From: Marinovum algicola
GTDB taxonomy: Bacteria > Pseudomonadota > Alphaproteobacteria > Rhodobacterales > Rhodobacteraceae
NCBI RefSeq assembly: GCF_900109145.1
Contig: NZ_FNYY01000008.1
Coordinates: forward strand, 124,001-188,000
DNA length: 64,000 bases
Direction of reading: 5' to 3'
Part shown: positions 10,795-18,628 of the stretch, piece after piece
How positions within the stretch are numbered: position 1 is the first letter of the stretch
Layout of the letters: each line of letters begins with the position of its first letter
Notes under the pieces: model-generated
The model's input: only the letters and a program-made list of their open reading frames with translations
Database searches by the model: none
What the model was told of the DNA's origin: nothing
Made by a program: the position numbers and the translations under genes

Positions 10795-11394
10795 ATGCAT
10801 GCACTCAAGACCCTCTTTCTCGCCCTCGGCGTGACCATGGCCGCCCTGCCGGCCGCCGCCGAGAAACTGTCGCTGGGGCAGATCTCGGCCTATCTCAACG
10901 AGTTGCAGCAGGCCAAGGGCGACTTCACCCAGATCAATGATGACGGCTCGATCTCGACCGGCACGATCTCGCTGCGGCGGCCGGGCATGGCGCGGTTCGA
11001 CTACAACCCGCCGGCCAAGGCGCTGGTGCTGGCCTCCGGCGGCGAGGTGGCGATCTTCGACAAGAAGGTCGGCAGCGCGCCCGAACGCTATCCGCTGGGC
11101 GACACGCCGCTGAGCATCATCCTCGCCAAATCCGTCGATCTGTCGCGGTCGGGCATGGTGACCTCGCATACCTATGACGGCACTTCGACGGTGGTGCGCG
11201 CGCGCGACCCCAAGCGCCCCGAGATCGGCACCATCGATCTGGTGTTCACCGGCAATCCGGTCGAGCTGCGGCAATGGGTGATCCGCGATGACAGCGGCGG
11301 CGAGACCACGGTCATCTTGGGCGAACTGGACAAGAACGCCCGGCTGCCGCACACGGATTTTTCGATCATCCGGGCGATCGAAAGCCTGAACTGA
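10795..11394 (+). CDS. lolA: Outer-membrane lipoprotein carrier protein LolA
   Basis: 199 residues from ATG 10795. The frame is open to 10729, but starting at 10795 gives a clean Sec signal peptide: short basic start, hydrophobic core LFLALGVTMAALPA, cleavage near AAA/EK. The mature part has the LolA pattern, including QAKGDFTQ and the RPGMARFDYNPP segment seen in alphaproteobacterial LolA. LolA shuttles lipoproteins across the periplasm from LolCDE to the outer membrane. It follows ftsK after 158 bp containing a palindrome, so it may have its own promoter. Confidence 0.9.
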   Translation: MHALKTLFLALGVTMAALPAAAEKLSLGQISAYLNELQQAKGDFTQINDDGSISTGTISLRRPGMARFDYNPPAKALVLASGGEVAIFDKKVGSAPERYPLGDTPLSIILAKSVDLSRSGMVTSHTYDGTSTVVRARDPKRPEIGTIDLVFTGNPVELRQWVIRDDSGGETTVILGELDKNARLPHTDFSIIRAIESLN

Positions 11395-11470
11395 GGCACC
11401 GGGCAGGGGCGGGGCAGCCTGTGGCTGCCCGCTTGGTGTCCGGGTTCCGGCGGCCGCCAGAGCGGCGTCC

Positions 11471-12211
11471 TTACAATCCCGTCTTGCGCAGAACCTCCGA
11501 CAGGATCGGTGCCAGGCGTTCCGCCCAGGCGCGCTGCGTGGCCGCTTCGGCGATCAGGTCGTTGCGGATCTCGATCAGCACGTTGGGCAGCCCCATGGCG
11601 AGCGCATGCCGCTCGATGCTGTCGCCCGGCAGATGGCCGGAATAGGGCACGTTGCCCTCGACGCAGAGGTCGGGTTCCTGTTGCAGCCGTGCGATCAGCG
11701 GCTGCGCCAGCCGGGTGTCATGGGCATGCAGGATGCCGAGATGCCAGGGCCGCGGCGCGCGGGCCTGGAGCTGCGGCGTGAAACTGTGCACGGCACAGAT
11801 CGCAGTGTCGGGCCGGCGCGAGGCGAGACGGTAGTATTCGGCGTGATAAGGCCGGTGATAGGCGTCGAGCCGGCGTTCGCATTCGGCGGCATCGGCATGG
11901 CGGTTGGCGGGAATGATCGTGCCGTCATACAGCTTCATCAGCAGCGTCGGATCGTCCTCGCCACGATTCGGATCGATCACCAACCGCGAGAAATTGGCAA
12001 AAAGCGCCGGGGAATCGAGCAGTTCGCCGAGATGCCGGCTGACCCCGAGCGCGCCCGGATCAAAGGCGATGTGGCGGCGCATGTCGTCGCGCGCCAGACC
12101 CAGATCACCGCCGTTCACGGCCTCCGGCACGGTATTTGTCGCGTGATCGCAGGTAATCAGCCAGCGGCCCGGCCGATCTGCGCCTTCTGTCCAATAGGGG
12201 TGGAAGCTCAT
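11471..12211 (-). CDS. N-formylglutamate amidohydrolase family protein
   Basis: 246 residues. ATG 12211 is preceded by AAGGGATG; the frame extends upstream to 12418 without family similarity and across the pyk promoter region. Family motifs include LITCDHATN near the start, FDPGALGVSR, NFSRLVIDPNRG, and a later CAVHSFTP segment. The family removes a formyl or acyl group from amino acids; the histidine-degradation enzyme HutG is the known member. No hut genes are nearby, so the real substrate is open. A second member lies at 22644. Confidence 0.85.
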   Translation of the reverse strand: MSFHPYWTEGADRPGRWLITCDHATNTVPEAVNGGDLGLARDDMRRHIAFDPGALGVSRHLGELLDSPALFANFSRLVIDPNRGEDDPTLLMKLYDGTIIPANRHADAAECERRLDAYHRPYHAEYYRLASRRPDTAICAVHSFTPQLQARAPRPWHLGILHAHDTRLAQPLIARLQQEPDLCVEGNVPYSGHLPGDSIERHALAMGLPNVLIEIRNDLIAEAATQRAWAERLAPILSEVLRKTGL

Positions 12212-12301
12212 GTCATCCCTTCGTAATGTGGCCGGGGGAATATGTACCGCGCCTGTCGCTTGCCTGCGAGGCCGAAGTGGTGCATAGAGCGGGTGAAGAG
12301 C

Positions 12302-12313
12302 GTTAGCGATAAC
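12302..12313. promoter_or_regulatory. LacI-type operator candidate upstream of pyk
   Basis: GTTAGCGATAAC, an interrupted palindrome (arms GTTA/TAAC) followed by AT, lies 53-64 bp before the pyk start codon. It resembles the TGTTAGCGCTAACA-type sites bound by LacI-family regulators of central carbon metabolism in alphaproteobacteria. No such regulator is encoded in the window. Confidence 0.4.
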
Positions 12314-12365
12314 ATCGCCAGACTTGCGCGGTGTGTCCGACAAATACGAAAGGGCCTGATGCGCC

Positions 12366-13811
12366 ATGAAACGCGACCGCAAAGTTAAGATCGTTGCCAC
12401 ACTTGGACCCGCGTCCAACGATTACGACATGATCCGCAAACTGCACGAGGCCGGCGCGGATGTGTTCCGGCTCAACATGAGCCACGGATCGCACGAAGAG
12501 ATTGCCGAGCGGCACAAGATCATCCGCCAGGTGGAAAAGGACCTCGACAGCCCGATTGCCATCCTGGCCGACCTTCAGGGTCCGAAGCTGCGCGTCGGCA
12601 CTTTTGGCGACGGTCCGCAGGATCTTCAGGAAGGTGCGAGCTTCCGGCTCGACCTCGACAAGACGCCGGGCGACATCAACCGTGTCTGCCTGCCGCACAA
12701 GGAAATCTTTGCCGCCCTCGAGCCGGGCGCGCATCTGCTTGTCAATGACGGCAAGATCCGCCTCAAGGTGGACAACTGCGGCGCCGATTTCGCCAATTGC
12801 ACCGTGATCACCGGCGGCGTGATCTCGGACCGCAAGGGCGTGAACGTGCCCGACGTGGTGCTGCCGCTGGCGGCGCTGTCGGAAAAGGACCGCAAGGACC
12901 TCGAATTCGTGGCCGAATTGGGCGTGGACTGGATGGCGCTGAGTTTCGTGCAGCGCCCCAAGGACGTCTGGGAGGCACGCGAGCTGATCAACGGCCGCGC
13001 CGCGGTGCTGTCGAAGATCGAAAAACCCGCCGCCGTCACCAACTTCGACGAAATTCTCGACGCCTCTGACGGTATCATGGTCGCCCGTGGCGACCTTGGC
13101 GTCGAACTGCCCGTCCAGAATGTGCCGCCGATCCAGAAACGCCTGGTGCGCAAATGCCGCGCCGCCGCCAAACCGGTGATCGTCGCGACCCAGATGCTGG
13201 AAAGCATGATCGAGAGCCCGATGCCGACCCGCGCCGAAGTGTCCGACGTGTCGAATGCGATCTACGAAGGCACCGACGCCATCATGCTCAGCGCCGAGAG
13301 CGCCGCCGGCGATTACCCGGTCGAGGCCGTCACCACGATGAACAACGTGGCGATCGAGGTGGAAAGCGATCCGACCTATACCGACGTGATCGAGGCCAGC
13401 CGCAAGGCCGAGCGCCATTCCGTGGCCGACGGCATCGTCGCCGCCGCACGCGAGATTGCCGAGACCACCGAGATCAAGGCGATCTGCTGCTTCACCTCCT
13501 CGGGCACCACCGCCTCGCTGGTGGCACGCGAACGGCCCCGGGTGCCGATCATCGCGATGACCAACCGGCGCAGCACCGCCCGCGTCATGGCGCTGACCTG
13601 GGGCTGCTACTGCGTGGTGACCGGCGATCTCGAACGCTTCAAGCAGGCGGTGGTCAATGCCGCCCGCGCGGCCCGCGCCAGCGGCATCGCCAGCGAAGGC
13701 GACCAGATCGTGGTGACCGCCGGCGTGCCCTTCAACGTGCCGGGAACCACCAACATCCTGCGTGTCGCGCCCTGCGATGAACGTTTGATTTACAGCACTG
13801 ACCCGGAGTAA
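12366..13811 (+). CDS. pyk: Pyruvate kinase
   Basis: 481 residues, full family length. Converts phosphoenolpyruvate and ADP to pyruvate and ATP in the cytoplasm. Visible signatures are KIVATLGPAS at the start, RLNMSHG (residues 35-41), the catalytic KIEKP (Lys217, Glu219) and MVARGDLGVELP with Asp243 as metal ligand. Residues after 350 form the usual C-terminal allosteric domain. A LacI-type operator candidate lies upstream. A small membrane-protein gene follows after 30 bp that contain a hairpin. Confidence 0.97.
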   Translation: MKRDRKVKIVATLGPASNDYDMIRKLHEAGADVFRLNMSHGSHEEIAERHKIIRQVEKDLDSPIAILADLQGPKLRVGTFGDGPQDLQEGASFRLDLDKTPGDINRVCLPHKEIFAALEPGAHLLVNDGKIRLKVDNCGADFANCTVITGGVISDRKGVNVPDVVLPLAALSEKDRKDLEFVAELGVDWMALSFVQRPKDVWEARELINGRAAVLSKIEKPAAVTNFDEILDASDGIMVARGDLGVELPVQNVPPIQKRLVRKCRAAAKPVIVATQMLESMIESPMPTRAEVSDVSNAIYEGTDAIMLSAESAAGDYPVEAVTTMNNVAIEVESDPTYTDVIEASRKAERHSVADGIVAAAREIAETTEIKAICCFTSSGTTASLVARERPRVPIIAMTNRRSTARVMALTWGCYCVVTGDLERFKQAVVNAARAARASGIASEGDQIVVTAGVPFNVPGTTNILRVAPCDERLIYSTDPE

Positions 13812-13813
13812 CC

Positions 13814-13835
13814 TTTCCCGGGTTCAATCGGGAAA
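13814..13835 (+). terminator. Hairpin between pyk and the small membrane protein
   Basis: TTTCCCG and CGGGAAA are perfect 7-bp arms around an 8-nt loop, directly after the pyk stop codon and 6 nt before the next ATG. It may be a weak terminator or may mask the ribosome-binding site of the downstream gene; the T-tract is poor (CGTTTG). Confidence 0.4.
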
Positions 13836-13841
13836 CGTTTG

Positions 13842-14063
13842 ATGGATTCAGACCTCGCTCTGGTCATCGGGATCGTGGTGACCATTCTGGCGCTGCCCGC
13901 GATCATTTCAGCTGTCAGCGATGGCCGCGCCCCCCGGGCCGCGGCCATTGCCGTTCTGGTGGGCGGCGGACTCATTGTCTTTGCGGTCACCAGCCATCCC
14001 GGCGGCTACCGGATGGACGATCTGCCCGAGGTCTTCTACCGCGTGGTCGACCGTTTCGTCTGA
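13842..14063 (+). CDS. Small conserved membrane protein, function unknown
   Basis: 73 residues from ATG 13842 (a TTG one codon earlier is possible). Two hydrophobic helices, [18 protein letters not shown] and [18 protein letters not shown], are joined by a short basic loop (DGRAPR), with a polar C-terminal tail of about 20 residues. Its position between pyk and the L35/L20 genes, codon use like its neighbours and the lack of any better frame support it as real. I do not recognise a function. Confidence 0.65.
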   Translation: MDSDLALVIGIVVTILALPAIISAVSDGRAPRAAAIAVLVGGGLIVFAVTSHPGGYRMDDLPEVFYRVVDRFV

Positions 14064-14087
14064 TCCCGTCCCCTCGCGCATTTGCTC

Positions 14088-14116
14088 TTGGCATTTCGGG
14101 CTAGCCGCTCTATACG
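14088..14116 (+). promoter_or_regulatory. Sigma-70-type promoter for rpmI-rplT
   Basis: TTGGCA (14088) and TATACG (14111) are separated by 17 bp. Transcription would start near 14123 and leave a leader of about 68 nt before rpmI. Ribosomal-protein leaders of this operon are often autoregulated by L20 or attenuation; I could not assign such a fold here. Confidence 0.45.
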
Positions 14117-14190
14117 GCGCTTTCCATCGCGCGGCCGGCCTGAGTGGCATGCCGAGTCGCGCGCATAGTTCCGACTTAGAGGAGACCGAA

Positions 14191-14391
14191 ATGCCCAAGA
14201 TGAAGACAAAATCGAGCTGCAAGAAGCGGTTCAAGGTGACGGCGAAAGGCAAGATCAAAGCCGGCCAGGCGGGCAAGCGCCACGGCATGATCAAGCGCAG
14301 CACCAAGTTCATCCGCGATGCCCGTGGCACGCAGGTTCTGTCGAAGGCTGATGAGCAGATCATCAAGCCGATGATGCCCTATTCGCGCTAA
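14191..14391 (+). CDS. rpmI: 50S ribosomal protein L35
   Basis: 66 residues, the normal size, beginning [15 protein letters not shown] and very basic throughout; [11 protein letters not shown] is typical of L35. ATG 14191 is preceded by GAGGAGACC, a strong ribosome-binding site, which decides against the much longer open frame starting at 13921. It is a structural component of the large ribosomal subunit. rplT follows 13 bp later, the standard rpmI-rplT operon; infC is not adjacent. Confidence 0.97.
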   Translation: MPKMKTKSSCKKRFKVTAKGKIKAGQAGKRHGMIKRSTKFIRDARGTQVLSKADEQIIKPMMPYSR

Positions 14392-14404
14392 GGAGACCTG
14401 ACAC

Positions 14405-14770
14405 ATGGCACGCGTTAAAGGTGGGACCGTTACCCACGCCCGTCACAAGAAAGTCACCAAGGCGGCGAAAGGCTATTACGGCCGTCGCAAGAACACCTTC
14501 AAGGTGGCCCGCCAGGCCGTCGACAAGGCCAACCAATACGCCACGCGCGACCGCAAGGCCCGCAAGCGCTCGTTCCGCGCGCTGTGGATTCAGCGGATCA
14601 ACGCCGCCGTCCGCGCGCATGACGAGAGCCTGACCTATTCGCGCTTCATCAACGGCCTGACGCTGGCCGGGATCGAAGTGGACCGCAAGGTTCTGGCCGA
14701 TCTGGCGGTGCACGAGCCCGAGGCGTTCAACGCCATCGTCGACCAGGCGAAAGGCGCCCTGCCGGCCTGA
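14405..14770 (+). CDS. rplT: 50S ribosomal protein L20
   Basis: 121 residues, close to the usual 117-120. Starts [17 protein letters not shown] and contains [12 protein letters not shown] and [19 protein letters not shown], all diagnostic for L20. The basic N-terminal arm (about 60 residues) binds 23S rRNA and is needed early in 50S assembly; in other bacteria L20 also represses its own operon. AAGGAGACC precedes the ATG. A strong terminator follows. Confidence 0.97.
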   Translation: MARVKGGTVTHARHKKVTKAAKGYYGRRKNTFKVARQAVDKANQYATRDRKARKRSFRALWIQRINAAVRAHDESLTYSRFINGLTLAGIEVDRKVLADLAVHEPEAFNAIVDQAKGALPA

Positions 14771-14793
14771 GGCCCGCAGCAGCCGTGAATTCG

Positions 14794-14823
14794 AAAGGCC
14801 GCTCCTCGGGGGGCGGCCTTTTG
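14794..14823 (+). terminator. Rho-independent terminator of rpmI-rplT
   Basis: AAAGGCCGC pairs with GCGGCCTTT across a short loop and is followed by TTTTGCG, 23 nt after the rplT stop codon. A classical intrinsic terminator. Confidence 0.8.
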
Positions 14824-14867
14824 CGTTCGGCGCCGGTTTTCGCCACGCCTGCGCGTGTCGACGGTGG

Positions 14868-14983
14868 CGGGCTTCGCCCGCAGTTTTTTAAGAGGGGGCT
14901 TTGCCCGCAGTTTGTCAGGAGGGGGGGCTTTGCCCCCCGGGCTTCCAGCCCTCCCCCCAGGAATATTTGTGGCCAGAAGAAGG
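14868..14983. repeat. Compound intergenic repeat, copy A
   Basis: A series of GC hairpins (for example GGGGGGGCTTTGCCCCCC) is followed by CCCTCCCCCCAGGAATATTT and then AGAAGAAGG. The same arrangement recurs at 41042-41123. It appears to be a dispersed non-coding repeat; elements of this look are frequent between genes in roseobacters. Confidence 0.6.
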
Positions 14984-15072
14984 ACTGGCGGCGCGCCGGC
15001 GCTGACGGCTTGCGCAGGCCCGCGGGGGCGGGTAGGTGAGGCGCAACGCCGAACTGAACCGAGGGCCCTGCG

Positions 15073-16146
15073 ATGGATGACCTGCGCGACAAGTATATTC
15101 AGCTGATTGCCGATGCCGGCGAGGAAGCCGCGCTCGAGGCGCTGCGGGTGCAGGCCGTGGGCAAGAAGGGCGAGATCAGCCTGAAGATGCGCGAGCTGGG
15201 CAAGATGACGCCGGAAGAGCGGCAGGTCATGGGGCCGAAGCTCAATGCGCTGAAGGACGAGATCAATTCGGCGCTCTCGGCGCGCAAGGCCTCGCTGGCC
15301 GATGCGGCGCTGGAAGAGCGGCTGCGTGGCGAATGGCTTGACGTGACATTGCCGGCCAACGGCCGCCGTCAGGGCAGCATCCACCCGATCAGCCAGGTGC
15401 GTGAAGAGGTGACGGCGATCTTTGGCGAGATGGGCTTTTCGGTCGCCGAGGGGCCGCAGATCGACAGTGACTGGTACAATTTCGATGCGTTGAACATCCC
15501 CTCGCATCACCCGGCGCGGGCCGAGATGGACACCTTCTACATGCACCGCGCCGAGGGCGACGCGCGTCCGCCGCATGTGCTGCGCACCCATACCTCGCCG
15601 GTGCAGATCCGCTCGATGGAGAAACAGGGCGCGCCGATCCGCATCATCGCGCCGGGCCGGGTGTACCGCGCCGATTACGACCAGACCCATACGCCGATGT
15701 TCCACCAGGTCGAGGGCCTGGCGATCGACCGCGAGATCTCGATGGCGCAGCTGAAATGGACGCTGGAGGAATTCCTGCGGGCGTTCTTCGAGGTCGAGGG
15801 GGTGGAGTTGCGCTTCCGCGCCTCGCATTTCCCCTTCACCGAACCTTCGGCCGAGGTCGATATCCGCTGCTCCTGGGAGGGCGGTCAGCTCAAGGTGGGC
15901 GAGGGTGACGACTGGCTCGAGATCCTCGGCTCGGGCATGGTGCATCCCAAGGTGCTCGCGGCGGGGGGCATCGATCCGGACGCCTGGCAGGGCTTTGCCT
16001 TCGGCATCGGCATCGACCGGATCGCCATGCTGAAATACGGCATCCCCGATCTGCGCGCCTTCTTTGACAGCGATCTGCGCTGGCTGCGGCATTACGGGTT
16101 CGGCGCCTTGCAACAGCCGAACCTGCATGGCGGGTTGAGCGGCTAA
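15073..16146 (+). CDS. pheS: Phenylalanine-tRNA ligase alpha subunit
   Basis: 357 residues. The N-terminal coiled-coil (about residues 1-85) binds tRNA; the class II catalytic core follows, with [15 protein letters not shown] near 135-155, [10 protein letters not shown] near 175 (motif 2 region), and motif 3 at the end, [19 protein letters not shown]. It charges tRNA-Phe as an alpha2beta2 enzyme with PheT. Unusually for many bacteria, pheT does not follow; the next gene, a YaiI protein, is convergent. Confidence 0.95.
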   Translation: MDDLRDKYIQLIADAGEEAALEALRVQAVGKKGEISLKMRELGKMTPEERQVMGPKLNALKDEINSALSARKASLADAALEERLRGEWLDVTLPANGRRQGSIHPISQVREEVTAIFGEMGFSVAEGPQIDSDWYNFDALNIPSHHPARAEMDTFYMHRAEGDARPPHVLRTHTSPVQIRSMEKQGAPIRIIAPGRVYRADYDQTHTPMFHQVEGLAIDREISMAQLKWTLEEFLRAFFEVEGVELRFRASHFPFTEPSAEVDIRCSWEGGQLKVGEGDDWLEILGSGMVHPKVLAAGGIDPDAWQGFAFGIGIDRIAMLKYGIPDLRAFFDSDLRWLRHYGFGALQQPNLHGGLSG

Positions 16147-16162
16147 GCGGGCATTCTCTCCG

Positions 16163-16185
16163 CGCCCCGGGCTTGATCCGGGGCG
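16163..16185. repeat. Dispersed palindrome, copy 2 (CGCCCCGG / CCGGGGCG)
   Basis: Perfect 8-bp arms around GCTTGAT, 16 bp after the pheS stop and 14 bp before the convergent YaiI stop. Position suits a shared transcription end. Confidence 0.6.
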
Positions 16186-16199
16186 TGTCGTGCCCGCAA

Positions 16200-16649
16200 T
16201 CAGCGCCGCGTGGCGGCCCGGACGGCGCGCTCCAGGGCGTCGAGAAACCGCGAGCGGTCGGATTTGGAGAACGCCTTGCCACCGCCCTGGCGAAAGGGAT
16301 CGGCGGCGCGCAGATCGGTCATCAGGTCGCGCATCGCCAGTTGCTGGCCGATATTGGCCGGGGTGAAGGCCTCGCCATTGTGGCGCAGCACCTGGGCACC
16401 GGCCGCGACGCATTTGGCCGCCAGGGGAATGTCGCCGGTGATCACCACATCACCGGGGCCGGCGCGCTCGGCGATCCACATGTCGGCCACATCCGGCCCG
16501 TCGGGCACGATCACCGCCTCGACCAGCGGGTTCTGCGACAGCCGCAGCCCGCCGTTCGACACCAGATACATCTGCATCCGGTGCCGCGTGGCGACCTTTT
16601 CGGCCTCGGGTTTGACCGGGCAGGCATCGGCGTCGACGTAGATCGCCAC
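16200..16649 (-). CDS. YaiI/YqxD family protein (DUF188, PIN/NYN-like)
   Basis: 149 residues, normal family length. Begins [13 protein letters not shown], the conserved acidic site of DUF188, with later acidic clusters [10 protein letters not shown] and [10 protein letters not shown], consistent with a PIN/NYN nuclease-like fold. Biological role not established. It starts 3 bp after the S-formylglutathione hydrolase gene ends and is probably co-transcribed with it. Confidence 0.9.
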   Translation of the reverse strand: MAIYVDADACPVKPEAEKVATRHRMQMYLVSNGGLRLSQNPLVEAVIVPDGPDVADMWIAERAGPGDVVITGDIPLAAKCVAAGAQVLRHNGEAFTPANIGQQLAMRDLMTDLRAADPFRQGGGKAFSKSDRSRFLDALERAVRAATRR

Positions 16650-16652
16650 GGT

Positions 16653-17480
16653 TCAGGCCCAGAGCGCGTCGGCGTGAAAAGCGATATGTTCTTCGATGAA
16701 GCTCGCAACGAAGAAATAGCTGTGGTCATAGCCCTTCTGCATGCGCAGGCTGTGCGCCACGCGTTTCTCGGCCATGGCCTGGGCCAGGGCTTCGGTCCGG
16801 AGCAGGTCGCCGAACTGGTCGTCGGTGCCGGTGTCGATCAACACCGGGATGTCGATCCCGTCCTGGCGCATAAGCCGGGCGGCGTCGTGGGCCTCCCAAT
16901 CCGCATCCGCGCCGAGATAGGCGGTGAACTGCTTGCGGCCCCAGTCGCTGTCGGAGGGGTTGCAGATCGGTGAAAAGGCCGAGACGCTGGAAAAGCGGCC
17001 GGGGGTCTTCATCGCCAGGGTCAGCGCGCCATGGCCGCCCATGGAATGGCCCATGATCGACTGCCGCGCCGCGTCCAGCGGGAAATTGGCAGAGAGCAGG
17101 CCGGGCAGCTCGTCCGCGATATAGCTTTGCATGCGGAAATGCGGGGCCCAGGGGGCTTCGGTGGCATCGATGTAGAAGCCGGCGCCCTGGCCCAGATCAT
17201 AGGCCGCGTCATCGGCCACCGCGGTGCCGCGCGGCGAGGTGTCGGGAAAGACCATGGCGAGACCGTGTTCGGCGCACCAGGCTTGGGCGCCGGCCTTGGT
17301 CATGGCGTTTTCGTGGGTGCAGGTCAGGCCCGAAAGATACCAGATCAGCGGCACCGGCCCGTCCTGCGCCTGCGGCGGCAGGTAGAGGCCGAAGGTCATG
17401 TCGCATTGGCAGGCCTCGGAGGCATGGGTGGCAACGATCTGGCGACCGTCGAAGGCGCGGTTTTCTGCGGTGATGTCCAT
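16653..17480 (-). CDS. fghA: S-formylglutathione hydrolase
   Basis: 275 residues from ATG 17480, preceded by AAGGGAT; the frame extends to 17582 without similarity. Esterase-D type alpha/beta hydrolase: LTCTHEN near residue 52, nucleophile Ser146 in GHSMGGHG, Asp220/221 in DTGTDDQF and His253 in GYDHSYFF. It hydrolyses S-formylglutathione to formate and glutathione, the second step of glutathione-dependent formaldehyde detoxification. The class III alcohol dehydrogenase partner is not next to it. Confidence 0.93.
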   Translation of the reverse strand: MDITAENRAFDGRQIVATHASEACQCDMTFGLYLPPQAQDGPVPLIWYLSGLTCTHENAMTKAGAQAWCAEHGLAMVFPDTSPRGTAVADDAAYDLGQGAGFYIDATEAPWAPHFRMQSYIADELPGLLSANFPLDAARQSIMGHSMGGHGALTLAMKTPGRFSSVSAFSPICNPSDSDWGRKQFTAYLGADADWEAHDAARLMRQDGIDIPVLIDTGTDDQFGDLLRTEALAQAMAEKRVAHSLRMQKGYDHSYFFVASFIEEHIAFHADALWA

Positions 17481-17553
17481 GGGATCCCTTTGATGTGAGT
17501 GCGATGGGAGATGTGCCTGTCGGGCCGGAGAAGACGCGCTGCACGGCGCGAGG

Positions 17554-18483
17554 TCAAGCGCCGGAGATCCAGGCGATGACATAGGGCAGCGTCAGGATCG
17601 AGGCGGCGGTGGAAAACAGGATCGCCGCCGAGACGCGGTGCGGCGCCACACGGTAATGCTGGGCGAGGATGTAGACATTGCCGGCCACCGGCAAGGCCGC
17701 TGCCGCAACCACCACCGTGGCGATGAAGGGATCGAGCGGAAACAGGAGCAGCACCGCCAGCGCAACCGCCGCCGGATGCAGCACCAGCTTGCAGAAGCTC
17801 AGGTAGCCCGCGATGGTGACCCGCTCGGCCGATTTCGAAGCCAGCGAGGCGCCGATGGCAAACAGCGCGCCGGGTGTGGCGGCGCCGCCGAGGATGACGA
17901 CAAACTCGTTGACCGGGTTGGGCAGAGGGGTGCCCAACGCCGCCCAGCTCAGCCCCAGCACCATCGAGACGATCATCGGATTCTTGAGCAGGCCCATCCC
18001 GACGGTGCCGAGCACGCCCAGCGACATACGACCGTCGCGCGCGCCGGTGATCAGGATCACGATCAGCGAGGAGAACACGATCAGGTCGACCGCCAGCACC
18101 AGCATCACCGGGCCGATGACCTGTTCGCCGAAGAGCACCACGAACATCGGCACCCCGAGAAAGCCGGTGTTGCCGATTACCGCGCATTGCGCCTCGATCG
18201 CGGTCTGTTCGATGCCGATGCCGCGCGCCAGCCCGATGGCGGTGGCCAGCAGATAGACCGCCAGGCTGCCGACCAGATAGCCCAGCACCAGCTGGCTGTC
18301 CCAGATTTCGGCCAACGACAGGTTGGCAGAGAAGCGGAAAATCATCGCCGACAGGGCGAAGTAGAAGATGAACTTGGTGAGATAGGCGGCCGCTTCCTCG
18401 GTAAAGAACCGGGTCCGCCCGGCGCCGTAGCCCAACGCGATGATCGCAAAAAACGGCAGGGTCTTGAGGAAGATGGCCAGCAT
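17554..18483 (-). CDS. AEC (auxin efflux carrier) family transporter
   Basis: 309 residues with about ten hydrophobic helices in two halves separated by a polar stretch near the middle (TGARDGRMS), the AEC/PIN-like fold. Starts MLAIFLKTLPFFAIIALGYGAGR, typical of bacterial AEC carriers, and has the NPVNEFVVILGGAATPGALFAIGASL segment found before the second half. Bacterial members export or import malate and other organic acids; the substrate is unknown here. It lies 73 bp upstream of fghA on the same strand. Confidence 0.9.
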   Translation of the reverse strand: MLAIFLKTLPFFAIIALGYGAGRTRFFTEEAAAYLTKFIFYFALSAMIFRFSANLSLAEIWDSQLVLGYLVGSLAVYLLATAIGLARGIGIEQTAIEAQCAVIGNTGFLGVPMFVVLFGEQVIGPVMLVLAVDLIVFSSLIVILITGARDGRMSLGVLGTVGMGLLKNPMIVSMVLGLSWAALGTPLPNPVNEFVVILGGAATPGALFAIGASLASKSAERVTIAGYLSFCKLVLHPAAVALAVLLLFPLDPFIATVVVAAAALPVAGNVYILAQHYRVAPHRVSAAILFSTAASILTLPYVIAWISGA

Positions 18484-18527
18484 GGGCCAAGGGGTATCAT
18501 CTCGGGCGGCGGGGTCAATTTGAAAGG

Positions 18528-18554
18528 CGGGCCTGCCGCGTTTCGGCAGGCCCG
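18528..18554 (-). terminator. Rho-independent terminator of mbfA
   Basis: CGGGCCTGCCG and CGGCAGGCCCG form a perfect 11-bp stem with a 5-nt loop. On the minus strand the stem is followed by CCTTTCAAATT. It lies 75 bp after the mbfA stop and before the AEC gene. Confidence 0.75.
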
Positions 18555-18598
18555 TCCCGGACCCGTCAGAGCAAGGCTCGGCGTTGGTGGGGCGTGGG

Positions 18599-18620
18599 GC
18601 CCCGGATCGGGGTACGGGGC
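18599..18620. repeat. Dispersed palindrome, copy 3 (imperfect)
   Basis: GCCCCGGA and TACGGGGC flank TCGGGG; one mismatch relative to the perfect copies. Lies just after the end of mbfA. Confidence 0.45.
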
Positions 18621-18628
18621 AGGGTGGG

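Larger units (their letters stand above)
14771..15072. other. Intergenic region rplT-pheS with terminator and compound repeat
   Basis: No gene is visible in these 302 bp. They contain the rplT terminator, then a run of GC hairpins (GGCGGGCTTCGCCCGC and relatives) ending in the TATTT...AGAAGAAG repeat, then the short pheS leader. No convincing pheS promoter or tRNA-dependent leader was found. Confidence 0.7.

Noticed and set aside
14064-14190. L20-type autoregulatory leader before rpmI
   Set aside because: The leader is short and I could not find the pseudoknot-like elements; only a promoter is supported.
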